DNA from: Wenxinia marina DSM 24838
Lineage (GTDB): Bacteria > Pseudomonadota > Alphaproteobacteria > Rhodobacterales > Rhodobacteraceae
Direction: 5' to 3'
DNA: 64,000 bases
Assembly (NCBI RefSeq): GCF_000379485.1
Contig: NZ_KB902291.1
Location: forward strand, 1 to 64,000
Notes under the pieces: generated by a model
Told to the model about the DNA's origin: nothing
Seen by the model: only the letters and a program-made list of their open reading frames with translations
The model's database searches: none
Translations under genes and position numbers: made by a program
Part shown: positions 52,990 through 62,482 of the stretch, one piece after another
Numbering within the stretch: the first letter of the stretch is position 1
How the letters are laid out: the number at the start of each line of letters is the position of its first letter

Positions 52990-53210
52990 CAGTGCTTCAC
53001 CTCGTCGTAGCGGTCGTCGTCGGGGTCGCTCCGCCGCTCGGAGATGGCGCGGAGCACGATGTAGAGGATGAGCGCTCCGGGAATGGCGAGGCCCAGGGTG
53101 GCCCAGGCCGGCAACGCGACGGAGGCGACGACGAGGGAGGCGAGCCAGACGGTGACGCCTGCGGCGGCGATCACGAGGACGAGGATCAGGACGAGGCGTT
53201 CGAGGGGCAT
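52989..53210 (-). CDS. Small two-helix membrane protein
   Basis: A 73-aa protein with two hydrophobic segments (LVLILVLVIAAAGVTVWLAS and LPAWATLGLAIPGALILYIV) and an acidic C-terminus (DPDDDRYDEVKH). ATG 53210 has a good AAAGGAGCC ribosome site. Coupled to YbjQ by TGATG, so it starts the three-gene unit. No family was recognised. Confidence 0.72.
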   Translation of the reverse strand: MPLERLVLILVLVIAAAGVTVWLASLVVASVALPAWATLGLAIPGALILYIVLRAISERRSDPDDDRYDEVKH

Positions 53211-53284
53211 GGGCGGGCTCCTTTCCCATCAGATATAGGGGGAGGAAGGGGCCGGCGAAAGCGGCCGCGCGCCGGGAGCCATGG

Positions 53285-53645
53285 TGTGCAGCCCGCCCCG
53301 GCCTCGAGCCGGGGCCCCGCCCAGCCGGAGGCGCGGACCGTTGCGAGGCCCCGGCTCAGGGCCGCGGCGGAGGGGCCACCCGCGTGGCGGGACCGAAGCG
53401 GCGCAGGACGGTTCGGCCCGGATCGCCCCGCCCCGGCCTTGAGCCTGGGCCCCGCCGATCCCGGGCGCCAGGCCCCGGCGCAGGTGCGGGGCGGAGGGGG
53501 CCTATTGCGTGGCGGGGCCGAAGCGGCGTGGGGCGATCCGCCCCGGATCGTCCCGCCCCGGCCTTGAGCCGGGGCCTCGCCGATCCCGGGGCGCCAAGCC
53601 GCGCGAGGCCCCGGCTCGGGGCCGGGGCGGGTAGTCCCGGGGGTG
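53285..53645. repeat. Array of GC-rich palindromes (family A) with a 125-bp tandem unit
   Basis: This gene-free stretch of about 460 bp between two minus-strand genes holds at least six copies of the family A palindrome in alternating orientation (near 53292, 53345, 53427, 53469, 53552 and 53603). A longer unit starting GTGGCGGGACCGAAGCGGCG at 53384 is repeated, with changes, at 53509, a period of 125 bp. No coding signal was seen in it. Confidence 0.78.
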
Positions 53646-53673
53646 GGCGCTCCGCCCCGGGGGCAATGGCGCA

Positions 53674-54411
53674 TTACGCCCCGCCGCCGGTCTCCTCTTC
53701 CAGGAAGTCGGTGAACGCCTCCCAGCTCTCGGAGTCGGCGCGGGCCTGGTAGCGGTCGGAGCCCTCGACGGTGAAGGCGTGGGGCGCGCCGGAATAGATC
53801 TCCACCGTGTAGGTGTTTCCGGCTGCCTCGAACTCCTGCATCAGGGTCTGCACCGCCGACAGGGGCACCGATTCGTCCGCGCCGCCGTGCAGGACCAGGA
53901 CGGGCGGCTCGTCGCCGTCCCAGGACTGGCCCTCGGGCGTCTCGATCGAGCCGTGGAACGACGCGTAGCCGACCGCTTCGCCGGCCATGTCCGACCGCGC
54001 CATCTCCAGCGCGACGCCGCCGCCGAAGCAGTAGCCCATGACGACCAGCGACTCCGCGTCCGACTGCCCGCGCGCGGCGGCGAGGCCGGCCTCGATCAGC
54101 GTCCGCATCTTCTCGCGATCGCCGGTCAGCTCGCTGGTCGCGGCGATGTTCTGCTCCATCGTGCCGGCCTCGGTGTCGGCGCCGTACATGTCGAGCGCGA
54201 AGGCGTCGTAGCCGAGGTCTGCCAGCATGTCGGCGCGGCCGCGTTCGTAGTCGTCGAGGCCGTCCCAGTCATGGGCGATGAGGACGAGGCCATGCGGGTC
54301 CTCGGCGGCGGCGAAGTAGCCGGTATATTCCACCCCGCCCACGTCGTAGGTGACGTCGTCGGCGAGGGCGGGCGAGGCGGCGAGGGCCGCAAGGATGGCG
54401 AGACGGGACAT
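53674..54411 (-). CDS. Dienelactone hydrolase family protein, exported
   Basis: Alpha/beta hydrolase of 245 aa with a signal peptide (MSRLAILAALAASPALA). Nucleophile Cys128 in GYCFGGG, Asp179 in HGGADESVP and His211 in GAPHAFTVEG form the DLH triad. Most dienelactone hydrolases are cytoplasmic; here the signal peptide predicts a periplasmic enzyme. ATG 54411 has a strong AAGGAGGAA ribosome site. It stands alone after the palindrome array. Substrate unknown. Confidence 0.88.
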   Translation of the reverse strand: MSRLAILAALAASPALADDVTYDVGGVEYTGYFAAAEDPHGLVLIAHDWDGLDDYERGRADMLADLGYDAFALDMYGADTEAGTMEQNIAATSELTGDREKMRTLIEAGLAAARGQSDAESLVVMGYCFGGGVALEMARSDMAGEAVGYASFHGSIETPEGQSWDGDEPPVLVLHGGADESVPLSAVQTLMQEFEAAGNTYTVEIYSGAPHAFTVEGSDRYQARADSESWEAFTDFLEEETGGGA

Positions 54412-54591
54412 CGGAGGTTCCTCCTTGGCATGGGCCGATGCGCCGGACGGTGGTCCGGACGCTCCATCGGTCAACCGCCCCGCGGGCCGGGCGCGGTCAC
54501 GCCTGCGTTGGGTGCGCCCCCGACGCCCCCTTTCCCGTGGCCGCCATCGCGCCTAACACTTCCCCCCGGATCCGATGGAAGGAGGCGCCGC

Positions 54592-55263
54592 GTGGAGCTC
54601 AAGGAATATCCCGACGCCGAGATGATGATGCTCGACCTCGCCGACCGGCTGGCGAGCGAGCTGCGGACGGCGCTGACGTCGCACGAACATGCCTCGCTGG
54701 CGGTGCCCGGCGGCACGACGCCCGGCCCGGTCTTCGACAGCCTGTGCGGCGCGGACCTCGACTGGGACCGCGTCCACGTCTTCCTGACGGACGAGCGCTG
54801 GGTGCCGGAGGACTCGCCCCGGTCGAACACCGCGCTGGTGCGGCGCCGCCTGCTGACCGAGCGGGCGGCGGCGGCGACCTACGTGCCGCTCTATGCCGGG
54901 ACCGAGACGCCCGAGGAGGCGCTGGAGCAGCTGGAGGCGACGTTCGCGCCCGAGATGCCGATCTCGGTCCTGCTGCTGGGGATGGGGGCGGACATGCACA
55001 CCGCGTCGATCTTCCCCGGCGCCGACCGGCTGGACGACGCGTTGCACGGGAGCGCGTTGCTGGTGCCGATGCGGGCGCCGGGCGCGGCCGAGCCGCGGAT
55101 CACGCTGTCGGCGCGGGCGCTGCGGGACGCGCTGTCCACGCACATCGTCATCACCGGCGCCGACAAGCGCGAGGCGCTGGAGAAGGCGCGGCGGCTGACG
55201 CCCGAGGAGGCGCCGGTGGCGGCGGTCCTGAAGGGCGCCACCGTCCACTGGGCCGAGAGCTGA
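54592..55263 (+). CDS. pgl: 6-phosphogluconolactonase
   Basis: Enzyme of 223 aa of the oxidative pentose phosphate and Entner-Doudoroff routes. SLAVPGGTTPGPVFDSL, VHVFLTDERWVPEDSPRSN and LLLGMGADMHTASIFPG are the family signatures. GTG 54592 follows a strong GGAAGGAGG. It is convergent with glk (5-bp gap) and beside the alpha-glucoside transporter, a sugar-catabolic group. zwf and edd are not in the window. Confidence 0.92.
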   Translation: MELKEYPDAEMMMLDLADRLASELRTALTSHEHASLAVPGGTTPGPVFDSLCGADLDWDRVHVFLTDERWVPEDSPRSNTALVRRRLLTERAAAATYVPLYAGTETPEEALEQLEATFAPEMPISVLLLGMGADMHTASIFPGADRLDDALHGSALLVPMRAPGAAEPRITLSARALRDALSTHIVITGADKREALEKARRLTPEEAPVAAVLKGATVHWAES

Positions 55264-55267
55264 GGGG

Positions 55268-56239
55268 TCAGCCCCGCAGCGCGGCGAGGTGGGCGGCGCA
55301 GCCGACGAGGGCGGCGTAGTCGTCCTCGACCACCGCGACGCCGAAATTGCGCATGAAGCCGGCGAAGCGGCCCTTGTCGCGGAACGCGTCGGCGAAGCCG
55401 AACTCGGACAGGTAGGGCGTGATCGCCCGCGCCACGCCACCGACGAGGTAGACCCCGCCGAACGGCAGCTGGATCAGCGCGAGGTTGCCGGCGACCATGC
55501 CGAGGAACTCCACCACCACGCGCACCGCCTCGCGCGCACGGGCGTCGCGGCCGCCGGCGCAGGCCGCGGCGATCTCGGCCGCCGTCAGCTCGCGGGGATC
55601 GCCCGCCTCCTCGCCGAGCCAGGCGTAGACCCGCTCCAGCCCGCGGCCGGAGAGAACGTCTTCCACCGCCGGAAAGCCGTGCGCGGTCGACACGTAGCGG
55701 CAGAGCCGCATGTCGGTCTCGTTCCGGACGGGCAGGTTCACGTGGCCGGATTCGGACGGCGCGACGAGGCGGCCGGCATCGGTCTCGAACACCGGCGCGG
55801 CGTTGAAGCCGGTGCCGACGCCGATGACCAGCTTGGCCGCGTGTTCGCTCGCCGGAGGGAAGTCGAGGATCGTGCGCACGTTGCCGGCGTCGAGGAATCC
55901 CAGCGCGTGGCCCTGGGCCTGCAGGTCGTTCAGGATCGCCACAGTCTCGGCCCGCGTGGCGCGGCCGAGCGTCGCCTTGTCGATGGTCCAGTCGAGGTTG
56001 GTCAGCGTCGCGCGCCCGTCGCGCACCGGCCCCGCCGCCGCCACGCAGGCGGCGGCGCAGTCGACGTCGTCCTCTTCCTCGATGAAGCGGCGCAGCACGC
56101 TGTCAAGGCCGGCGAAGTCGGCGTTGCGGTAGCGGCGCACCGTCTGCGGCAGGATCGTCCGGCCGTCGGCCAGGGCGACGCGGGTGTTGGTGCCGCCGAT
56201 GTCGGCGACCAGCGACAGGGTGTTCGGCGGATGGGCCAT
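55268..56239 (-). CDS. glk: Glucokinase
   Basis: Cytoplasmic glucokinase of 323 aa. The phosphate-binding motif VADIGGTNTRVAL is at residues 11-23, VAAAGPVRDGRATLTNLDW in the first third, and the GVGTGFNAA and SESGHVNLP motifs of the Glk family follow. ATG 56239 has AAGGAG nearby. It is divergent from aglE, so glucose freed from imported alpha-glucosides would be phosphorylated by this enzyme. Confidence 0.94.
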   Translation of the reverse strand: MAHPPNTLSLVADIGGTNTRVALADGRTILPQTVRRYRNADFAGLDSVLRRFIEEEDDVDCAAACVAAAGPVRDGRATLTNLDWTIDKATLGRATRAETVAILNDLQAQGHALGFLDAGNVRTILDFPPASEHAAKLVIGVGTGFNAAPVFETDAGRLVAPSESGHVNLPVRNETDMRLCRYVSTAHGFPAVEDVLSGRGLERVYAWLGEEAGDPRELTAAEIAAACAGGRDARAREAVRVVVEFLGMVAGNLALIQLPFGGVYLVGGVARAITPYLSEFGFADAFRDKGRFAGFMRNFGVAVVEDDYAALVGCAAHLAALRG

Positions 56240-56387
56240 GATCGTCTCCTTCGCGGGTCCCGGGCGGGCGCGTCGTCGCCCTGATACGGCGCGGGCAGGG
56301 GCGGGCGCAAGCGATGCCGGCCCGGGCCCATGCTGCAACTGCGAACATTCCCAAAGACTTCCGGGCACGCGGCCGCAGCGGGCCAGA

Positions 56388-56416
56388 TTGACAGTGCGGG
56401 GAAGTTCGGTGACTCT
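56388..56416 (+). promoter_or_regulatory. Possible aglE promoter
   Basis: A perfect -35 hexamer TTGACA (56388-56393) lies 124 bp before the aglE start; the hexamer 17 bp on (GACTCT) is a poor -10. The region between glk and aglE should hold both divergent promoters and an operator for a sugar-responsive regulator, but no clear inverted repeat was found. Confidence 0.3.
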
Positions 56417-56516
56417 CCCCCTGTCCGATGGGCATGCGGGCGCTAGCATCCTGCTGCACCACATCGTTCAACGAGCGCGGCGCTCAAGCCCGCGCGAAGA
56501 TGGGAGGATATCTCTG

Positions 56517-57875
56517 ATGATCTCGAAAGCACTCTGGACGGGTGCCGCCCTCGGCGCGCTGGTCGCCGGGTCCGCCTCGGCGCAGGACCTGATGTTCCCG
56601 CCGGGCGAAGGCGCCTTCAACTGGGACAGCTACACCTCGTTCGCCGACAGCCACGACCTTTCGGGCGAGCAGGTGACGGTGTTCGGCCCCTGGCTCGGCC
56701 CCGACCAGGAAGCGGTCGAGGCGGTGCTGGCCTACTTCGCCGACGCCACCGGCGCCGACGTGCGCTACACCGGCTCGGACAGCTTCGAGCAGCAGATCGT
56801 GATCGACGCCGAGGCCGGCTCGGCCCCGAACGTCGCCGTGTTCCCGCAGCCCGGCCTGGCCGCCGACCTCGCGGCCCGCGGCTTCCTGACGCCCCTCGGC
56901 GACGAGGCGGCGAGCTGGATGTCCGAGAACTACGCCGCCGGCGACAGCTGGGTCGATCTCGGCACCTACGAGGGCGCCGACGGGTCCGAGGCGTTCTATG
57001 CGTTCCCCTACAAGGCCGACCTGAAGTCGCTGGTCTGGTACGTCCCCGAGAACTTCGAGGATGCCGGCTACGAAGTCCCCGAGACGATGGAAGAGCTGAA
57101 GGCCCTGACCGAGCAGATCGCCGCGGACGGCGAGACGCCCTGGTGCATCGGGCTGGGCTCGGGCGGCGCGACCGGCTGGCCGGCGACCGACTGGGTCGAG
57201 GACCTGATGCTGCGCACCGCCAGTCCCGAGACCTACGACCAGTGGGTGACCAACGAGATCCCGTTCACCGACCCCGCGGTCGTGAACGCGATCAACGAGT
57301 TCGGCTGGTTCCTGCAGGACGACTACGTCGCCGGCGGGCAGGGCGCGGTCGCCTCGACCGACTTCCGCGACAGCCCCAAGGGCCTCTTCGACAGCCCGCC
57401 GCAATGCTACATGCACCGGCAGGCGTCGTTCATCCCGGCCTTCTTCCCGGAAGGGACCGAAGTGGGCGTCGATGCCGACTTCTTCTACTTCCCGGCCTAC
57501 GAGAGCGAGGACCTCGGCTCGCCGGTGCTCGGCGCCGGCACGCTGTTCGCGATCACCGAAGACAGCCCGGGCGCGCAGGCGCTGATCGAGTTCCTGCAGA
57601 CCCCGATCGCGCACGAGGTGTGGATGGCCGTTCCCGGCCAGGGCTTCCTGACGCCGCTGACCAGCGCCAACCCCGAGACCTACTCGGACGACACCCGCCG
57701 CCAGTTCGGCGAGATCCTGACGAGCGCGACGACGTTCCGCTTCGACGGCTCCGACCTGATGCCGGGCGGCGTCGGCGCGGGGTCGTTCTGGACCGGCATG
57801 GTCGACTTCGCGGGAGGCGAGTCGGCCGAGCAGGTCGCGCAGGAGATCCAGGACAGCTGGGACTCGCTGCAGTGA
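56517..57875 (+). CDS. aglE: Alpha-glucoside ABC transporter substrate-binding protein AglE
   Basis: Periplasmic binding protein of 452 aa with a signal peptide (MISKALWTGAALGALVAGSASA) and the type II fold of sugar-binding proteins. Stretches VTVFGPWLGPDQEAVEAVL, AFPYKADLKSLVWYVPENF and GLGSGGATGWPATDWVEDLML are typical of AglE, which binds trehalose, maltose, sucrose and similar sugars. ATG 56517 has GGGAGG upstream. It is first of the aglEFG-K operon; a large hairpin follows it. Confidence 0.92.
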   Translation: MISKALWTGAALGALVAGSASAQDLMFPPGEGAFNWDSYTSFADSHDLSGEQVTVFGPWLGPDQEAVEAVLAYFADATGADVRYTGSDSFEQQIVIDAEAGSAPNVAVFPQPGLAADLAARGFLTPLGDEAASWMSENYAAGDSWVDLGTYEGADGSEAFYAFPYKADLKSLVWYVPENFEDAGYEVPETMEELKALTEQIAADGETPWCIGLGSGGATGWPATDWVEDLMLRTASPETYDQWVTNEIPFTDPAVVNAINEFGWFLQDDYVAGGQGAVASTDFRDSPKGLFDSPPQCYMHRQASFIPAFFPEGTEVGVDADFFYFPAYESEDLGSPVLGAGTLFAITEDSPGAQALIEFLQTPIAHEVWMAVPGQGFLTPLTSANPETYSDDTRRQFGEILTSATTFRFDGSDLMPGGVGAGSFWTGMVDFAGGESAEQVAQEIQDSWDSLQ

Positions 57876-57910
57876 TCCGGCGGGGCTGACGCCCCGTAGC
57901 ATCGACAAAG

Positions 57911-57938
57911 GGGCCGGCCCGCGCGTCCGGGCCGGCCC
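57911..57938 (+). terminator. Long hairpin between aglE and aglF
   Basis: GGGCCGGCCCG and its complement (57911-57921, 57928-57938) form an 11-bp perfect stem with a 6-nt loop, without a T-run. It may stabilise the aglE message or reduce read-through so that binding protein exceeds permeases. Confidence 0.6.
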
Positions 57939-57981
57939 GCAAAGAACGCCGCAGAAGTGGTGACGAGGGAGGAGTGAGGGC

Positions 57982-59223
57982 ATGAATCCTGCTCTGCAGG
58001 GTCTTCTGACCATCGTGTTCGGCGTCGGCGGCTGCGTCGCCTACTTCTACTTCTCCAACATCTTCCTCGACAAAGTCCTGTTTCCCGCCCGCGGCGAGAA
58101 TGCGGGCAGGAATATCAACCGCGCCAACATGGTGCGGCCATGGCTGTTCCTGTTCCCCGCGCTGTTCGTCCTCGGCCTCTACCTGGCCTACCCGGTGGTC
58201 GAGACCATGCGCCTGTCGCTGACAGAGCGCGTCCCCGGCGGCTCGGTTTGGGTCGGCCTCGACAACTACACCCAGATGGCCTCGGAGCCGAAGTTCTGGG
58301 AGGCGATGAGCAACAACCTGCTGTGGCTGGTGGTCGTGCCCGCGGCCTCGACCGCGTTCGGCCTTCTGGTGGCGCAGCTGACCGACCGGATCGGCTGGGG
58401 CGCGTTCGCCAAGTCGCTGATCTTCATGCCGATGGCGATCTCGTTCGTCGGCGCGGCGGTGATCTTCAAGCTGGTCTACGACACCCGCCCCGCGGGCGCC
58501 GAGCAGATCGGCATCCTCAACGCCGTCTGGCTGACCTTCGACGGCGGCGTCTGGTCGGTGATCGTGCTCAAGATCGTGCCGGCGCTGCTCATCCTCGCCT
58601 TCGGCGCGGCGGTCGCCTACCTCGGCTACATCGCCGTCCGCCCCATGTGGCAGAGCCGCCCGGGCCCGCGCATGGGCGCCGCGGCGATGATCCTGCGGGT
58701 GATCCTTGCAATCGTGGCGCTGTGGCTGGTCTGGACCAGCGTCAGCGGCCTGATCTCGCTGCTGTCCGCGACGCCGCCCTACGGCGTGCCGCAGACGTGG
58801 CTGACGATCCCGTTCTACAACAACTTCTTCCTGATGATCGTGCTGGTCTGGATCCAGACAGGCTTCGCCATGGTCATCCTGTCGGCGGCGCTCCGCGGCA
58901 TCCCGGAAGAGACGGTCGAGGCCGCCATCGTGGACGGCGCCAACCCGTTCCAGATCTTCTTCCAGATCAAGGTGCCGCAGATCATGTCGACGATCGTCGT
59001 GGTCTGGACCACGATCACCATCGTCGTCCTCAAGGTCTTCGACATCGTCTTCGCCATGACCAACGGCCAGTGGGAGACGCAGGTGCTGGCCAACTACATG
59101 TACGACAAGCTGTTCCGCGCCAACGACTGGGGCGTCGGCTCGGCCGCGGCGATGGTCATCATGCTGATGGTCACGCCGATCCTCGTCTGGAATGTCTACA
59201 ACGCCCGCAAGGAGATGCGGTGA
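57982..59223 (+). CDS. aglF: Alpha-glucoside ABC transporter permease AglF
   Basis: Inner-membrane permease of 413 aa (MalF type). The EAA loop reads EETVEAAIVDGANPFQIFFQIKVPQI (split in the middle by the central Gly), the contact to the ATPase. An N-terminal helix and a loop before the first core helix make it longer than typical sugar permeases, as in other AglF proteins. ATG 57982 follows GAGGGAGGAG. Confidence 0.92.
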   Translation: MNPALQGLLTIVFGVGGCVAYFYFSNIFLDKVLFPARGENAGRNINRANMVRPWLFLFPALFVLGLYLAYPVVETMRLSLTERVPGGSVWVGLDNYTQMASEPKFWEAMSNNLLWLVVVPAASTAFGLLVAQLTDRIGWGAFAKSLIFMPMAISFVGAAVIFKLVYDTRPAGAEQIGILNAVWLTFDGGVWSVIVLKIVPALLILAFGAAVAYLGYIAVRPMWQSRPGPRMGAAAMILRVILAIVALWLVWTSVSGLISLLSATPPYGVPQTWLTIPFYNNFFLMIVLVWIQTGFAMVILSAALRGIPEETVEAAIVDGANPFQIFFQIKVPQIMSTIVVVWTTITIVVLKVFDIVFAMTNGQWETQVLANYMYDKLFRANDWGVGSAAAMVIMLMVTPILVWNVYNARKEMR

Positions 59224-59247
59224 TGCCGGGCCGGGGGAGGGCGCGAC

Positions 59248-60399
59248 ATGGATAACATCGCAGGAACGAAATCCTCGCTGACCTGGGCGGTACACATCTC
59301 GGTCGCGCTTCTCGTCCTGCTGTGGGTCTTCCCGACGGTCGGCCTGCTGGTCTCGTCCTTCCGCACGGCGGACCAGATCTCGTCCTCCGGCTGGTGGAAG
59401 TCGATGTTCCCCGCCGAGCAGACGCTGCAGCTGCGCACCGCGGGCACCGACGAGGCGGTGCAGGCGGACGGCGTCTGGGTGATCGAGGGCAACCTCTACG
59501 ACGTCGAGGGGATCGACCCCCTGCCGATCAGCACCTGGGGCGTGTCGTCCCGCGACGTGGCCGCCTTCGTGCCCGGCGACGAGGCCGCGCCGGGCGACGG
59601 CGAGACGATGGTGGTGCAGGAGAACGGCGACTACGTCTACACCAGCGCCGAAGAGCCGAGCGGGCGGGGCCAGCGGGTTTTCGTCACCGCCTCCGTTCCG
59701 CCGGAATTCACCCTCGACAACTACGAGCAGGTCCTCTTCTCCGGCAACACGACGGACTCGATGGCCAAGGCCTTCTTCAACACGCTGACGGTGACGATCC
59801 CGGCCACGATCATCCCGATCCTCGTCGCCGCCTTCGCGGCCTACGCGCTGGCCTGGATGGACTTCCCCGGCCGGGCGCTGCTGATCGCCGCCATCGTCGC
59901 GCTGCTCGTCGTGCCGCTGCAGCTGGCGCTGATCCCGCTGCTCAAGCTGCACACCGACATCGGCATCGGGAAGGGCTACGTGGGCGTCTGGCTCGCGCAT
60001 ACCGGCTTCGGCATGCCGCTCGCGATATACCTGTTGCGCAACTACATGGTCGGCCTGCCGCGGGACATCATCGAGAACGCCAAGGTCGACGGCGCGACGG
60101 ACTTCCAGATCTTCACCAAGATCATCCTGCCGCTGTCGTTCCCGGCGCTCGCCTCCTTCGCGATCTTCCAGTTCCTGTGGACCTGGAACGACCTTCTCGT
60201 CGCCATCGTGTTCCTGATCGACGCGACCGGGGACACGACCGTGATGACCCGGCAGATCGTGGAGCTGCTGGGCACCCGCGGCGGCAACTGGGAGATCCTG
60301 GCGACGGCGGCGTTCGTGTCGATCGCGGTCCCGCTCGTCGTCTTCTTCGCCATGCAACGTTATCTGGTCCGCGGCCTCCTGGCCGGATCGGTCAAGTAA
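59248..60399 (+). CDS. aglG: Alpha-glucoside ABC transporter permease AglG
   Basis: Inner-membrane permease of 383 aa (MalG type). A periplasmic insert of about 110 residues lies after the first helix (GTDEAVQADGVWVIEGNLYD...), as in AglG. The EAA loop is PRDIIENAKVDGATDFQIF. ATG 59248 is 25 nt after aglF. In Sinorhizobium the next gene is aglA, an alpha-glucosidase; here aglK follows directly. Confidence 0.92.
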   Translation: MDNIAGTKSSLTWAVHISVALLVLLWVFPTVGLLVSSFRTADQISSSGWWKSMFPAEQTLQLRTAGTDEAVQADGVWVIEGNLYDVEGIDPLPISTWGVSSRDVAAFVPGDEAAPGDGETMVVQENGDYVYTSAEEPSGRGQRVFVTASVPPEFTLDNYEQVLFSGNTTDSMAKAFFNTLTVTIPATIIPILVAAFAAYALAWMDFPGRALLIAAIVALLVVPLQLALIPLLKLHTDIGIGKGYVGVWLAHTGFGMPLAIYLLRNYMVGLPRDIIENAKVDGATDFQIFTKIILPLSFPALASFAIFQFLWTWNDLLVAIVFLIDATGDTTVMTRQIVELLGTRGGNWEILATAAFVSIAVPLVVFFAMQRYLVRGLLAGSVK

Positions 60400-60424
60400 G
60401 AGCCGAAAAGGGGGAGGGCGCCCG

Positions 60425-61519
<1,095 letters not shown>

Positions 61520-61535
61520 GGGGACCGGCCGTCGC

Positions 61536-61586
61536 GGTGGGTTTCACCCACCCTACGGAAGCGGGGTAGGGTGGGTGAAACCCACC
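61536..61586. repeat. REP/BIME-like inverted pair (family B), arms reversed
   Basis: Two GTAG-headed hairpins form a perfect 21-bp inverted repeat (61536-61556, 61566-61586) with the same 9-bp spacing as at 38903, but with the GTAG ends facing inward. It lies 16 nt after the aglK stop and ahead of the 3' end of the opposite gene group. Confidence 0.8.
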
Positions 61587-61593
61587 GACCCCG

Positions 61594-61878
61594 TCACACC
61601 CCCGTCAGGAGGATATCCAGCGTCCGCACGACCTCGTCCCGCTGGCCGTCGGCATTGAAGAGGAACGTCCCGAGCTCGCTCGGCGCCAGGGACGCCACGA
61701 AGCAGGACGTCAGATGGCAGCTCGGGTCGCCGGACGTAATGATCGGTTCCAGTCCGCGGATGCCGGTCCGTCGTTCGCCGACCTCCTGCGGCGAGGGGTG
61801 TCGGGCTGGAAGGTGACGGACGTCGTGGCCTTGGGCATCGGTGCCTCCGCTCGCGCGGATCCTGTATGGCGTCCTCAC
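61594..61878 (-). CDS. Doubtful small ORF downstream of ydeI-like gene
   Basis: A 94-aa open frame with a GTG start at 61878, nine bases after the YdeI-like stop, so placed as a third gene of a ppx unit. The N-terminal half is Arg/Pro-rich and unconvincing; the C-terminal half (SLAPSELGTFLFNADGQRDE) looks more protein-like. No ribosome site or family was recognised. The region may instead be a gene remnant. Confidence 0.25.
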   Translation of the reverse strand: MRTPYRIRASGGTDAQGHDVRHLPARHPSPQEVGERRTGIRGLEPIITSGDPSCHLTSCFVASLAPSELGTFLFNADGQRDEVVRTLDILLTGV

Positions 61879-61887
61879 GGTGTATCG

Positions 61888-62460
61888 TCACTGGTCCCGC
61901 ATGCCCCGTCCCGCCGCAATGCGGTCGCGGAACTTGTCCACGCGGGCCGCGCGCGTCTCGGACTTCTTCGCCCCGCCGATGTGGAGGGCGTATTCCCGCT
62001 GCCGCCCCGGCGTCAGGCTGTTCCAGCCGTCCTGAAGCGCCGGGTCGGCGTCGAGCGCGTCGACCAGCTCGTCGCACAGGTCCAGCTCCGGCGGGCCCTC
62101 GACCTTCAGGCCCTTGCGTTCGACCTCGGCCGCGCTGGCGACGAGCGCCCGGACGGCGCCCGCCAGCCGCTCCACGTCCGCGACCGAGCGGAACACCACC
62201 CGCAGGGCGGAGCGGGTGTTCTCGCCCTGGCTTTCCAGTACGCCCTCGGGGTCGTCGAGCAGGGCACCCTTGAAGAACATCAGCGCGAGAAAATGCTTGA
62301 ACGGCTGGATGATGGCGATATTGCCGTCCGCCGTTCCGTAGGTCGGCTTGCCCCACTTGATCTCTTCCCGCAGGCCGGCGCCCAGCAGCACGCGGCGGAG
62401 CGCCCGCGCTTCCGGGCCCCACGTGTCGCGATCCTCGAACCAGTCGTCCGCCCTGGCCAT
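61888..62460 (-). CDS. YdeI/OmpD-associated family protein (DUF1801-like)
   Basis: Protein of 190 aa with an N-terminal DUF1801-type domain: LREEIKWGKPTYGTADGNIAIIQPFKHFLALMFFKGALLDDP. The C-terminal YdeI motif follows, DGWNSLTPGRQREYALHIGGAKKSETRAARVDKF. Both halves match the YdeI family. ATG 62460 is preferred; ATG 62496 would overlap ppx by 14 nt. Function unsettled; the fold suggests a small-molecule binding role. Confidence 0.88.
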   Translation of the reverse strand: MARADDWFEDRDTWGPEARALRRVLLGAGLREEIKWGKPTYGTADGNIAIIQPFKHFLALMFFKGALLDDPEGVLESQGENTRSALRVVFRSVADVERLAGAVRALVASAAEVERKGLKVEGPPELDLCDELVDALDADPALQDGWNSLTPGRQREYALHIGGAKKSETRAARVDKFRDRIAAGRGMRDQ

Positions 62461-62482
62461 CGAACCGTCTTGTCCGGCCGGA

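Noticed and set aside
53186-53752. Several frames across the palindrome array
   Set aside because: Their translations repeat the same Arg/Pro/Gly units because the DNA is tandemly repeated; no start signal supports them.
57553-60357. A 934-aa minus-strand open frame opposite aglE-aglG
   Set aside because: Low-complexity His/Asp/Arg-rich translation antisense to well-supported transporter genes.
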